A DNA stretch of 11,922 bases from RGIG250 sp964540025. GTDB lineage: Bacteria > Bacillota > Negativicutes > Selenomonadales > Selenomonadaceae. Made by a program: the position numbers and the translations under genes. The notes beneath the pieces are model-generated. The model did no database searches. It saw nothing but the letters and a program-made list of their open reading frames with translations, and was not told the origin of the DNA. Shown piece by piece: positions 1-7,020 of the stretch. The stretch spans positions 1 through 11,922 of the forward strand of contig CAZIKQ010000049.1 in the NCBI GenBank assembly GCA_964540025.1, given 5' to 3'. Position 1 is the first letter of the stretch; every line of letters starts with the position of its first letter.

Positions 1-166
1 AGACGACCTTAGCGATTGCCGAGCGTAGCGATGGCAGAGCTTAGGGAGTCGCACTAGCCGGCGCCACCTTATAGTGAAGGCTTTGGGAATCTGCATCCAA
101 AGGGGCTTTCGGGAGAAGGCCAACGGGCCGGTTATTTTGACAGGAACGGATGGAAGGAGTTAATCG
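1..166. other. Gene-free left edge, possible dispersed repeat
   Basis: I see no supported gene here. A short open stretch in frame 3 ends at a TAG at 42-44 and could be the last codons of an upstream gene, but it is too short to judge. The segment has repeat-like wording, with GCGATTGCC (13-21) echoed by GCGATGGCA (28-36), and an imperfect hairpin CTTTGG (82-87) pairing with CCAAAG about 10 nt later. It matches no riboswitch or structured RNA that I can recognise. It could be an intergenic repeat or an untranslated leader of gtrA. Confidence 0.3.
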
Positions 167-196
167 ATGGAATTGAAGCGTGAGGCAGGGCAGTGA
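167..196 (+). CDS. Possible 9-aa leader ORF upstream of gtrA
   Basis: ATG at 167 is preceded by AAGGAG with about 7 nt spacing, which is a better ribosome binding site than that of many full genes nearby. The frame reads MELKREAGQ and stops at TGA 194-196, just before the GGAGGG (200-205) that serves the GtrA gene. The arrangement would allow translational coupling to gtrA. It may equally be chance, since purine-rich sequence is common here. No regulatory peptide motif is visible. Confidence 0.2.
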   Translation: MELKREAGQ

Positions 197-213
197 GACG
201 GAGGGAAAAGATT

Positions 214-618
214 ATGAATATTCCCACTATGCGTGAACTCAAGGAGCACTTTTTATCCCGGGAATTTATCCTGTTTTTGGCGATAGGCTGTGTCAATACC
301 TTTGACTGCAGTCTGCTGTCAACTATCCTGGCCCTTTTCCTGGGAGATATAAACCTGGCCTTTAACGTGGGTTACGTGCTGAGCAACGTCATAGCCTATC
401 TGCTCAATGCCTGGTTTGTCTTTCCCACGCCTCTTTCCTGGCTGGGCTGGGGCAAGTTTTTCCTGTCGTACGTCCCAAATTATATCGTGCAAAACGTTTT
501 GGTAGCCGCGTTGTATAACCTGATGGGAATACCGCCGGTACTGAGTTTTATCATCTCCGCTGTTTTGGGTATTCCGGCCACTTTCATTTTAGTAAAATTT
601 TTTGCTTTTGGAAAGTAG
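214..618 (+). CDS. GtrA-family membrane protein
   Basis: This is a small hydrophobic protein of 134 residues with about four predicted membrane helices, typical of the GtrA family (usually 120-150 aa). GtrA proteins are thought to move polyprenyl-phosphate-linked sugars across the cytoplasmic membrane for later transfer to O-antigen, teichoic acid or lipid acceptors. The N-terminal helix pattern FLAIGCVNTFDC resembles the family's FLxxGxxNT signature. I chose ATG 214 because GGAGGG at 200-205 sits 8 nt upstream; a GTG at 193 would place the binding site inside the gene. Its neighbours, a GT39-type and an ArnC/GtrB-like glycosyltransferase, fit the classic GtrA/GtrB/transferase trio. The sugar cannot be inferred. 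Confidence 0.85.
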   Translation: MNIPTMRELKEHFLSREFILFLAIGCVNTFDCSLLSTILALFLGDINLAFNVGYVLSNVIAYLLNAWFVFPTPLSWLGWGKFFLSYVPNYIVQNVLVAALYNLMGIPPVLSFIISAVLGIPATFILVKFFAFGK

Positions 619-662
619 ACTGCTGGAAATGGAAAAACCTTTTTTTGCCTTCACCCGTCTGT

Positions 663-692
663 TTGAGTTATCATGACGGTTCATGTTATAAT
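663..692 (+). promoter_or_regulatory. Predicted sigma-70-type promoter for the GT39 gene
   Basis: TATAAT at 687-692 is a perfect -10 box and is preceded by TGT (684-686), forming an extended -10. TTGAGT at 663-668 is a 4/6 match to the -35 box with an 18-bp spacer. Transcription would begin near 699, giving a leader of about 50 nt before the GTG at 749. This suggests the glycosyltransferase genes can be expressed separately from gtrA. Confidence 0.6.
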
Positions 693-748
693 GAGCCGTA
701 ATTGCAGGCAGAGAAAGGAATTTGCGCAATGGAAAGGAAGATTGACGC

Positions 749-2314
749 GTGAACTATGATTCTCGGAAAGCAGCTTTGATTTTGGCGGGGATTGTGGCCT
801 TTAATATTCTGTGCGGTATCGGCGGCGTCGCTATGCTGGATCCGGACGAACCGGTCTATGCTGAAACGGCCAAAGAGATGATTCGTTTCCGCGATTATCT
901 GTCGCCGCGGATCTACAATGAATTTTGGTATGACAAACCGCCGATTTTTTACTGGCTTATCGTGGGGAGCCTGAAATTATTTGGCGGTTTTTCTGAATTT
1001 GCCGCCCGCCTGCCGGCATCTCTGATGGCGATTTTCAGCGTTCTGCTGACTTACGCTTCTTTCAGTAGGCTCATGAATCCACGGGCGGGCTGGTGGTCTG
1101 CCATGGTTATGGGTACGTCGGTCATGCTCATGTACATGGGAAAAGCGTCCGTTACCGACACGACGCTGCTCTTTTTTCTGACGGCGGCTCTGTTGTGTTT
1201 CCTGCACCGCCGTTATTGGCTCCTTTACATTTGCTGCGGCCTGGCGGTGATGACAAAAGGCCCAATCGGGGTTGTTTTTCCCGGCGGCATTATTTTTTGC
1301 TATCTGCTTTTGACGCGAAACCTGAAAGAACTCCTGCGTATGCACGTCATTCCGGGCCTCTTTCTGACGTTCCTCATCGGCACGCCCTGGTATGCTTATA
1401 TGTATCAGGTTCACGGCTGGCAGTTCGTTCACGATTTTTTGGGATTCCATAATGTGCAGCGTTTCGCGAAGCCGCTTCACCCCGCGCGGGTGCACTGGTG
1501 GTTCTACATCCCTGTCCTGATTTTGGGCTTTTTCCCCTGGACGGGTCTTTTGCTTCAATCGATCAAAAACGCAATTACGAAATCACGGGCTCAGGAGAGG
1601 GATGTTATGCTCTTTTTGGAAGTGTGGGCTGCTTTTGTCTTCCTCTTCTTCAGCGCGGCCCAGACGAAGCAAGTCTCGTACATGCTCTTGTTGTCTCCGG
1701 CTTTGGCCGGCCTGATTGGCTGGAACCTGGACCGTATGTTCCGGGAGGGAGGCGGCTCGGCCTTTACGTCGTGGGCGATTGGCAGCGGCATTATCTTCCT
1801 GCTCATGGCCGTGGGGTGGAGCCTGGGGGGCCAATTCATGCCGGAGCTAAAGAGCGGCGGCATCGTGCTCGGCGCAGTGACTTTCCTGTTCGGCGTCGCC
1901 ATCGCCGGGACGCTGCTTCGCGCCCGGAACGGAGAAAGAGCCGCCTGGCTCCATGTGGGGACAGCCCTTTTTACGATGGTTATGGCCTTTGCCGTCCTGA
2001 TGCCCCTGGCTCAGGACCGGTTCAGCGTAAAAACCATGGCGCTCCAATACGATTCCCTGGCGAAGGATCCCTCCCGCGTTCTGTATGTGGACAAGCAGCT
2101 GCGCCCGGGTCTGATGCTCTATACGGATATTCCGGGGATCGAAGCGGATACGAACGATCAGGCTACGCTGGAGCGCCTCAGGGAGGATTCAAGGCCGAAG
2201 TATATCTTGATTCGCGATTATATGTACCGGAAGAAAAAGGAGGAAATGGGGGGCGAAGACTGGCAGCTTATACGGGAGCATAAAGGGATCTGCTTGTACG
2301 AAAGCGATAAATGA
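749..2314 (+). CDS. ArnT-like GT39/GT83 integral-membrane glycosyltransferase
   Basis: This is a 521-residue polytopic membrane protein of the GT-C fold. These enzymes use a polyprenyl-phosphate sugar as donor and glycosylate lipid A, other lipids or proteins on the outer face of the cytoplasmic membrane. The first external loop carries the family's acidic pair (DPDE, residues 31-34) and the DKPP motif (62-65), followed by YWL and ARLPA with Arg88, matching ArnT and protein O-mannosyltransferase relatives. Many hydrophobic segments follow, then a soluble C-terminal part from about residue 430. Length is close to ArnT (about 550 aa). The GTG start has AAGGAAG (734-740) 8 nt upstream. The gene is followed after 10 bp by the GT2 gene, which probably makes its donor. 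Specificity for aminoarabinose should not be assumed, because no other arn genes are present. Confidence 0.85.
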   Translation: MNYDSRKAALILAGIVAFNILCGIGGVAMLDPDEPVYAETAKEMIRFRDYLSPRIYNEFWYDKPPIFYWLIVGSLKLFGGFSEFAARLPASLMAIFSVLLTYASFSRLMNPRAGWWSAMVMGTSVMLMYMGKASVTDTTLLFFLTAALLCFLHRRYWLLYICCGLAVMTKGPIGVVFPGGIIFCYLLLTRNLKELLRMHVIPGLFLTFLIGTPWYAYMYQVHGWQFVHDFLGFHNVQRFAKPLHPARVHWWFYIPVLILGFFPWTGLLLQSIKNAITKSRAQERDVMLFLEVWAAFVFLFFSAAQTKQVSYMLLLSPALAGLIGWNLDRMFREGGGSAFTSWAIGSGIIFLLMAVGWSLGGQFMPELKSGGIVLGAVTFLFGVAIAGTLLRARNGERAAWLHVGTALFTMVMAFAVLMPLAQDRFSVKTMALQYDSLAKDPSRVLYVDKQLRPGLMLYTDIPGIEADTNDQATLERLREDSRPKYILIRDYMYRKKKEEMGGEDWQLIREHKGICLYESDK

Positions 2315-2324
2315 AGGATGAAGT

Positions 2325-3365
2325 ATGAGAGAACAACCGATTTTATATATGATAATTCCCTGCTATAACGAACAGGAAGTTCTTCCGGATTCGGCGGCGA
2401 AATTGAAAGAAAAGCTGGAGAGCCTTCTGGCGAAACAGCAGATCAGCCGCCGCAGCAGGATCTGCTTTGTCAATGACGGAAGCAGGGATAAGACCTGGGA
2501 GCTGATCCGCGGCCTGTGCAGAGAGGATGACAGTATCTTTTCCGCCGTCAACCTGGCTCACAACCGGGGACATCAGAATGCGGTTACGGCCGGTCTGCTT
2601 ACCGTCAAAGAGTATTGCGATATTGCCATCAGTATGGATGCGGATTTGCAGGACGATATTGATGCAATCGACGAAATGGTGGAAAAATATCGCGCAGGCT
2701 GCAACATTGTTTACGGGGTTCGGGAGAGCCGCGAAAGCGATTCAGTTTTCAAGCGGGTGACAGCGCAGGGATTTTATCGTTTAATGCAGGCGCTGGGGGC
2801 TGATATTATTTATAATCACGCGGATTTTCGCCTCATGGATAAAACAGCGCTGGAAGCTTTTGCGGAGTATGGCGAGGTGAATCTTTTCCTCCGGGGCATT
2901 GTCCCAATGATTGGCCTGCAGCACGACTGCGTCTATTATGAACGAAAGGAGAGGCTGACCGGCCAAAGCAAGTATCCTCTGACAAAAATGATTGATTTTG
3001 CGTGGCAGGGCATTACATCCCTTACAAATAAGCCCATCAGCTACATTGTCCGGCTTGGCCTGATCATTTCAATCATTTCCGGCCTTGTATTCCTCTGGTC
3101 GCTGGTTCAGCACTTCCGCGGCATGACGATTGCCGGGTGGACCAGCCTGATTATTTCCCTGTGGTTTCTCGGCGGCCTGATTATATTTTCTATAGGTATC
3201 GTCGGGGAATATATCGGCAAGATTTATATAGAAGTCAAGCGCCGTCCTCGTTTTCTCGTTCAGGATTTTATAGACAGCAATGCCCGTAAAAGCAGGTCTG
3301 CCGTGGCAGGAACGGCCGGGACAGCGTCCGCGGGGAAAAGTTCGCAGGCGGCAGAAACAAAGTGA
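2325..3365 (+). CDS. ArnC/GtrB-like polyprenyl-phosphate glycosyltransferase (GT2)
   Basis: This 346-residue enzyme would transfer a sugar from a nucleotide donor to undecaprenyl phosphate at the inner face of the membrane. It has an N-terminal GT-A domain with IIPCYNE (10-16), VNDGSRD (49-55) and the metal-binding DADLQD (105-110). The RKERLTGQSKYP segment (207-218) is characteristic of the DPM1/GtrB/ArnC group. Two membrane helices follow (about 243-263 and 272-297), then the conserved EYIGKIYIEVKRRP tail. The last 25 residues form an Ala/Ser/Gly/Lys-rich extension that looks disordered and is not part of the family core. The start is 10 bp after the GT39 stop codon, so the two are surely co-transcribed. 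The sugar transferred is unknown; glucose, mannose and modified sugars are all possible for this family. Confidence 0.9.
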   Translation: MREQPILYMIIPCYNEQEVLPDSAAKLKEKLESLLAKQQISRRSRICFVNDGSRDKTWELIRGLCREDDSIFSAVNLAHNRGHQNAVTAGLLTVKEYCDIAISMDADLQDDIDAIDEMVEKYRAGCNIVYGVRESRESDSVFKRVTAQGFYRLMQALGADIIYNHADFRLMDKTALEAFAEYGEVNLFLRGIVPMIGLQHDCVYYERKERLTGQSKYPLTKMIDFAWQGITSLTNKPISYIVRLGLIISIISGLVFLWSLVQHFRGMTIAGWTSLIISLWFLGGLIIFSIGIVGEYIGKIYIEVKRRPRFLVQDFIDSNARKSRSAVAGTAGTASAGKSSQAAETK

Positions 3366-3562
3366 TGACACCGTTGTTATTCCACCGAAGGAGCAGGGAG
3401 AAAAGATGAGCTCTCTGAAAAATGCCCGGGAACATAAAAATAACCTGTTCATGCGGTTGGTATCTGTTTGCCGTCTGTCTCAGGCAATCGAGTCAAATAG
3501 AGGTTTCATCCTGTCGGGCCGTATAGATTTGAATGCGGCAAAAAGGAAGGAGCGAGGTAAGA
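3366..3562 (+). other. Gap between GT2 and epimerase genes with a weak ORF candidate
   Basis: No confident gene lies here. An ATG at 3406 with AAGGAG 11-16 nt upstream opens 83 codons to 3657, but this frame runs about 95 nt into the epimerase gene and has no recognisable domain. Its last third is simply the epimerase sequence in another frame. I see no terminator, so the epimerase probably belongs to the upstream transcript. Confidence 0.3.
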
Positions 3563-4495
3563 TTGAAGGTTTTAGTTACGGGGGGAGCGGGCTTTATTGG
3601 CTCGCACCTGTTGCCGCGGTTAGTTTCCGCCGGCCATCAGGTAACCGTTTTAGATAATTTTTCTACCGGAAAGAGGGAGTACGTTCCTTCCGGCCTGCCG
3701 ATAATCCAGCGTGATTTGCTGGCAGACGGCCTGATGGAGATTTTTCAGCAGGAGCAGTTTGAGACGGTAGTCCATCTGGCGGCTCAGACTATGGTAGATG
3801 AATCTATGCGCTTGCCGGTAAGGGATGCGGAGGAAAACGTCCTGGGAACCGCAAAGCTTCTGGAGGCCGCCCGGAGAAGCGGGGTAAAGCGCGTTATCAT
3901 CTCCTCCTCGGCGGCAGTTTACGGCGATGTATGTGAAGATGAGCTGCCCCTTTCGGAAAAAAGAGCCGCCGCTCCCTTATCCTTTTACGGTCTCAGCAAG
4001 CTTACCGCCGAAAATTATCTGGCCATGTACCAGCGGGTCTTCGGGCTTGATTACGTGGTCTTGCGCTTTGCCAACGTCTATGGGGAAAGGCAGGGCTCCA
4101 GCGGCGAGGGCGGCGTCGTCAGCATTTTTTGCAAAGCCGCTGCCGCCGGGAAAGGCGTCAATGTTTTTGGCAGCGGAGAGCAGACCCGGGACTTCATCTA
4201 TGCCGGCGATATAGCGGACGCTATCCTGGCGGCCATCCGGACGGAAAACGTCAATGCGGTTTACAATATCTCAACCGCTGTAGAAACAAGCGTTAATACG
4301 TTGATCAGGACCCTGAGCCGGGTCAGCGGACGGGAAATTGCCGTGTCGCAGCTGCCGGTCCGGGAGGGAGATATTCTCCGTTCAAGCCTTGGTAATAAAG
4401 CGGCCGAACAGGGGCTGGGCTGGCGGCCGAAGACAGCCATTGACGAGGGGCTGAAGCGGACCTATGATTATTTTGTGAACGGAGCAGCACGGTAA
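3563..4495 (+). CDS. NAD-dependent epimerase/dehydratase, GalE-like
   Basis: This is an extended short-chain dehydrogenase, a nucleotide-sugar epimerase or dehydratase likely to act on a UDP-sugar. I place the start at TTG 3563, giving a 310-residue protein that begins MKVLVTGGAGFIG. The family almost always starts there, and AAGGAG (3547-3552) sits 10 nt upstream. An in-frame ATG at 3533 would add ten residues with no family counterpart. Visible elements are the NAD-binding GGAGFIG (7-13), the ribose-binding Asp in VLDNFSTG (Asp31), SSSAAVYG (114-121) and the catalytic YxxxK (Tyr142, Lys146). RFANVYG and the RDFIYAGDIADA segment are typical of GalE-like enzymes. Next to polyprenyl-sugar genes it probably supplies the sugar nucleotide they use. 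Exact substrate is uncertain. Confidence 0.88.
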   Translation: MKVLVTGGAGFIGSHLLPRLVSAGHQVTVLDNFSTGKREYVPSGLPIIQRDLLADGLMEIFQQEQFETVVHLAAQTMVDESMRLPVRDAEENVLGTAKLLEAARRSGVKRVIISSSAAVYGDVCEDELPLSEKRAAAPLSFYGLSKLTAENYLAMYQRVFGLDYVVLRFANVYGERQGSSGEGGVVSIFCKAAAAGKGVNVFGSGEQTRDFIYAGDIADAILAAIRTENVNAVYNISTAVETSVNTLIRTLSRVSGREIAVSQLPVREGDILRSSLGNKAAEQGLGWRPKTAIDEGLKRTYDYFVNGAAR

Positions 4496-4523
4496 GGCAG
4501 CAGAAAATTTATGCTTCGGGAAA

Positions 4524-4587
4524 AGCGGGTTTACAAATTTCAGAAAAATCCGCTGAAAAAATCGGGAATGTCTTTTTACAAAAGACA
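4524..4587. promoter_or_regulatory. Two AT-rich inverted repeats upstream of livJ
   Basis: AGCGGGTTT (4524-4532) pairs with AAATCCGCT (4546-4554), with one G-T pair. TGTCTTTT (4569-4576) pairs perfectly with AAAAGACA (4580-4587) around a 3-nt loop. Neither is followed by a T-run on the + strand, so neither is a convincing terminator. The second could be an operator dyad for a regulator of the transporter operon, but this is speculative. Confidence 0.25.
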
Positions 4588-4636
4588 AAAACTATTCTGT
4601 ACACGGATGTTTTTGTGAATACAATGGGGAAATCAA

Positions 4637-4666
4637 TTGTTTTTTGTTCAGTATATGTGGTAAAAT
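4637..4666 (+). promoter_or_regulatory. Predicted promoter of the liv operon
   Basis: TAAAAT (4661-4666) is a 5/6 match to the -10 box and is preceded by TGG, giving an extended -10. TTGTTT (4637-4642) is a weak -35 with an 18-bp spacer. The expected start near 4673 leaves a leader of about 58 nt that contains a small stem, CGCTGG (4684-4689) with CCAGCG (4697-4702), and the strong ribosome binding site AGAGGAGG (4713-4720), 10 nt before the livJ ATG. Confidence 0.5.
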
Positions 4667-4730
4667 CCAAATTATATCGTTAACGCTGGCCTTAATCCAG
4701 CGCGCTGTAGTCAGAGGAGGATGAATACCA

Positions 4731-5927
4731 ATGAACATCGATAAAAAATTTAAGAAGGGCGTTGCCCTGGCTGCCGTGACCGCTGTTTCCGCCGTTATGC
4801 TTACCGGCTGCGGCGGCGGTGGCGGCGACAAGAAGGCCGAGGTTGTAAAGATCGGCTTTATCGCGCCCATCACCGGCAACAATGCGGCCCTCGGCGTGGG
4901 CATGAAGAATTCCGCTGATTTGGCCATCAAGCACGCTAACGCTTCCGGCAAATACCCCTACAAGTTTGAGCTGGTCGTGGTGGACGACGCCTCCGACCCC
5001 TCTACCGCTGTAGCCGCCGCCAACAAGCTCATCACCGACAAGGCCGTCGTGGCCAGCGGCGGCCATTTCAACAGCGGCTGCTCCCTGGCTACCGCTCCGG
5101 TATTCCATAAGAACGGCATGGCCTTCCTGGTATCCGCGGCTATCCATCCAGACATCACCGGCAAGGGCTATAAGGAGATAAACCGGATTATCACCGAGGC
5201 AAAGGCCCAGAACGTTTACGCCGGCAGCCTGGCGGCGAAGGATTGGGGCGTTAAGACGATCTGTCTCATTAACGACCGTACCGATTATGGTAAGACAAAT
5301 GCCGGCCAGTTTGGGGAAAATGCCGTGAAGAACGGAGCCCAGGTTCTTTCCGATGATGGTATCAACGTCGGCCAGCAGGATTTCTCCGCGGTTCTTACCA
5401 ACATCAAGGCCAAGAATCCCGACTGCGTGTACTTTGGCGGCATGGCTACCGAGGCGGCGCTCATTAAGCGTCAGATGGCGGATTTGCAGATCAACTGCCT
5501 GTTCCTGTCCGATTCCGGGATTATTTCCGACACCTTCAATAAGATTGCCGGTCCCGCCGCTGACGGGATGATCGCCTTTAACATCGGCAAGCCCCTTGAG
5601 GATCTGCCCGGCGGCAAGAAATTTATGGAGGACTACGCGGCGGCCAAGTATCCTGAACCGTACGATAACCTGGGCCACTTCGGCTACGATACCGTTATGA
5701 TGCTCTGCGACGTCATCGGCAAGAATAAGGTGGGAACCGACCGCAAGAAGGCCATCGAGGCCCTCCGCAAGGCAGAGTACGACGGGGTGCTGGGCAAGAC
5801 CTCCTTCGATGAAAACGGCCAGACGAAGAACACCCTTATCACTACCTATATTTCCAAGGACGGCAAATGGGTAGCCTATGAAAAGTCCGGCCTTCAGGTA
5901 AAGGATAAGCAGATCGTTGCCAGGTAA
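4731..5927 (+). CDS. livJ: Branched-chain amino-acid-type ABC transporter substrate-binding lipoprotein
   Basis: This 398-residue protein is the ligand receptor of a type I hydrophobic amino acid importer. It starts with a lysine-rich n-region, a hydrophobic stretch and the lipobox LTGC, so it should be cleaved and lipid-anchored at Cys27, followed by a Gly-rich linker. The mature part opens with VVKIGFIAPITGNNAALGVGMKN, the usual Peripla_BP_6 strand and loop; GHFNSGCSLATAPVFHKNG and the later GHFGYDTVMML are family hallmarks. It shows strong codon bias (AAG, GGC, GCC) and an excellent ribosome binding site, consistent with high expression. The two permease and two ATPase genes follow directly. 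Leucine, isoleucine and valine are the default ligands of the family, but related proteins bind amides, urea or aromatic acids, so the ligand remains unproven. Confidence 0.9.
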   Translation: MNIDKKFKKGVALAAVTAVSAVMLTGCGGGGGDKKAEVVKIGFIAPITGNNAALGVGMKNSADLAIKHANASGKYPYKFELVVVDDASDPSTAVAAANKLITDKAVVASGGHFNSGCSLATAPVFHKNGMAFLVSAAIHPDITGKGYKEINRIITEAKAQNVYAGSLAAKDWGVKTICLINDRTDYGKTNAGQFGENAVKNGAQVLSDDGINVGQQDFSAVLTNIKAKNPDCVYFGGMATEAALIKRQMADLQINCLFLSDSGIISDTFNKIAGPAADGMIAFNIGKPLEDLPGGKKFMEDYAAAKYPEPYDNLGHFGYDTVMMLCDVIGKNKVGTDRKKAIEALRKAEYDGVLGKTSFDENGQTKNTLITTYISKDGKWVAYEKSGLQVKDKQIVAR

Positions 5928-5985
5928 AATGCGTAAAAATCCGGCACGGCTTCCACGGCTTCGTCGTATGTAACAACAGAATAGT

Positions 5986-6020
5986 ATTCGTAGGAGTCTT
6001 TTCGGCTCCTACGAATTTCT
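5986..6020 (+). terminator. Hairpin between livJ and livH, likely attenuating terminator
   Basis: ATTCGTAGGAG (5986-5996) pairs perfectly with CTCCTACGAAT (6006-6016) around a 9-nt loop. An interrupted T-rich run follows (TTTCTGTATTTATT). The 11-bp stem is strong but the T-run is poor, which suggests partial termination or an RNA 3' end that protects the livJ message. Such a hairpin after the binding-protein gene is common in ABC operons, where receptor is needed in excess over permease. I found no convincing promoter between it and livH. Confidence 0.65.
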
Positions 6021-6084
6021 GTATTTATTGGACTTTTAGTTTTTCCTGTTTTCAAGCTATATTTTTTATTAGGGGTGCTTAAAA

Positions 6085-7008
6085 ATGACAGTAGACGTTC
6101 TGCTGCAGCAGTTTTTCAACGCGCTGGGCCTCGGTGTCATGTACGCGCTCATTGCCGTTGGTTTTACGCTGTTTTTCGGCGTAATTGAGGTTGTAAACTT
6201 TGCCCATGGCGAGGTTTTCATGCTCGGCGCCTTTGGAGCAATGGTTGTGGGTACGGCTATGGCGGGAGCGGGGGTGGAGGCTGGCTCCGTCGCCTACATT
6301 CTGGCGGTTATGGCAGTCATTATTGCCGTCGGCGCCGTGTTCGGCGCGGCGCTGGAAAAGTTTATCGTAGCGCCCATGCGGGGAGCGCCGGACATAATGA
6401 CCCTGCTCATTACTCTCGGGGCGTCGATTGTCGTTCGTGAGGCGGTGATGATTTTCTTCCCGGACGGCCGCAATCCTCAGCCTTTCCCGAAGATGATCCA
6501 GATGGACAGCTTTGATATAGGCGGGGCTCTAATCAAGCCGGAAACGATTATTTGTATCGTCATTTCGGCGGTGCTGATTTCCCTGATGTACTGGATTATT
6601 GAGAAAACCGCCCTTGGCCGCTATATCCGCGCCACGGCTCAGGACCGTCAGGCGGCGCTCATGATGGGAGTCAATGCAAACCGGGTATTTATCATCACCC
6701 TGATCCTCGGTTCCGTCCTTGGCTCGGTAGCGGGCCTGATGAACGGCATGAGCTATGGCATAATCAAGTTCAACATGGGCTTTGCCGCCAGCATTAAGGG
6801 CTTTGCCGCCGCTGTAGTGGGGGGACTGGGCAATATGTACGGCGCGGTGGTGGGCGGTCTGCTGCTGGGCTTTCTGGAAATATTCGTGGTAAGCTTCCTG
6901 CCGGACGGCTCCAGCTATCAGGAGCTGGTGGCGTTCCTCATCGTTATTCTCTGTCTTGTTTTCCGTCCTTCCGGCCTCTTTGGCGAGAAGGCTTACGATA
7001 AGGTTTAA
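6085..7008 (+). CDS. livH: Branched-chain amino-acid-type ABC transporter permease, LivH family
   Basis: This is a 307-residue integral membrane subunit of the importer, forming half of the translocation pore with LivM. It begins with the family pattern GLGVMYALIAVGFTLFFG followed by VVNFAHGE (residues 36-43) and MLGAF. About eight membrane helices are expected. The cytoplasmic loop GRYIRATAQDRQAALMMGV (178-196) is the coupling segment that docks on the ATPases, equivalent to the EAA loop. Length is typical (290-310 aa). AGGGGTG at 6071-6077 is the ribosome binding site, 7 nt before ATG. The LivM gene follows after a 12-bp gap. Confidence 0.92.
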   Translation: MTVDVLLQQFFNALGLGVMYALIAVGFTLFFGVIEVVNFAHGEVFMLGAFGAMVVGTAMAGAGVEAGSVAYILAVMAVIIAVGAVFGAALEKFIVAPMRGAPDIMTLLITLGASIVVREAVMIFFPDGRNPQPFPKMIQMDSFDIGGALIKPETIICIVISAVLISLMYWIIEKTALGRYIRATAQDRQAALMMGVNANRVFIITLILGSVLGSVAGLMNGMSYGIIKFNMGFAASIKGFAAAVVGGLGNMYGAVVGGLLLGFLEIFVVSFLPDGSSYQELVAFLIVILCLVFRPSGLFGEKAYDKV

Positions 7009-7020
7009 GGGGGCTGCGGG

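Noticed and set aside
137..166. Perfect TTGACA (137-142) as a promoter for gtrA
   Set aside because: No acceptable -10 box at 16-18 bp; that position overlaps the purine-rich ribosome binding site.
3406..3657. 83-codon frame upstream of the epimerase
   Set aside because: It has a plausible ribosome binding site but overlaps the epimerase by about 95 nt and encodes no recognisable sequence.
4692..5678. 328-codon minus-strand frame opposite livJ
   Set aside because: It is a shadow of the strongly biased livJ codons, with no recognisable motifs.
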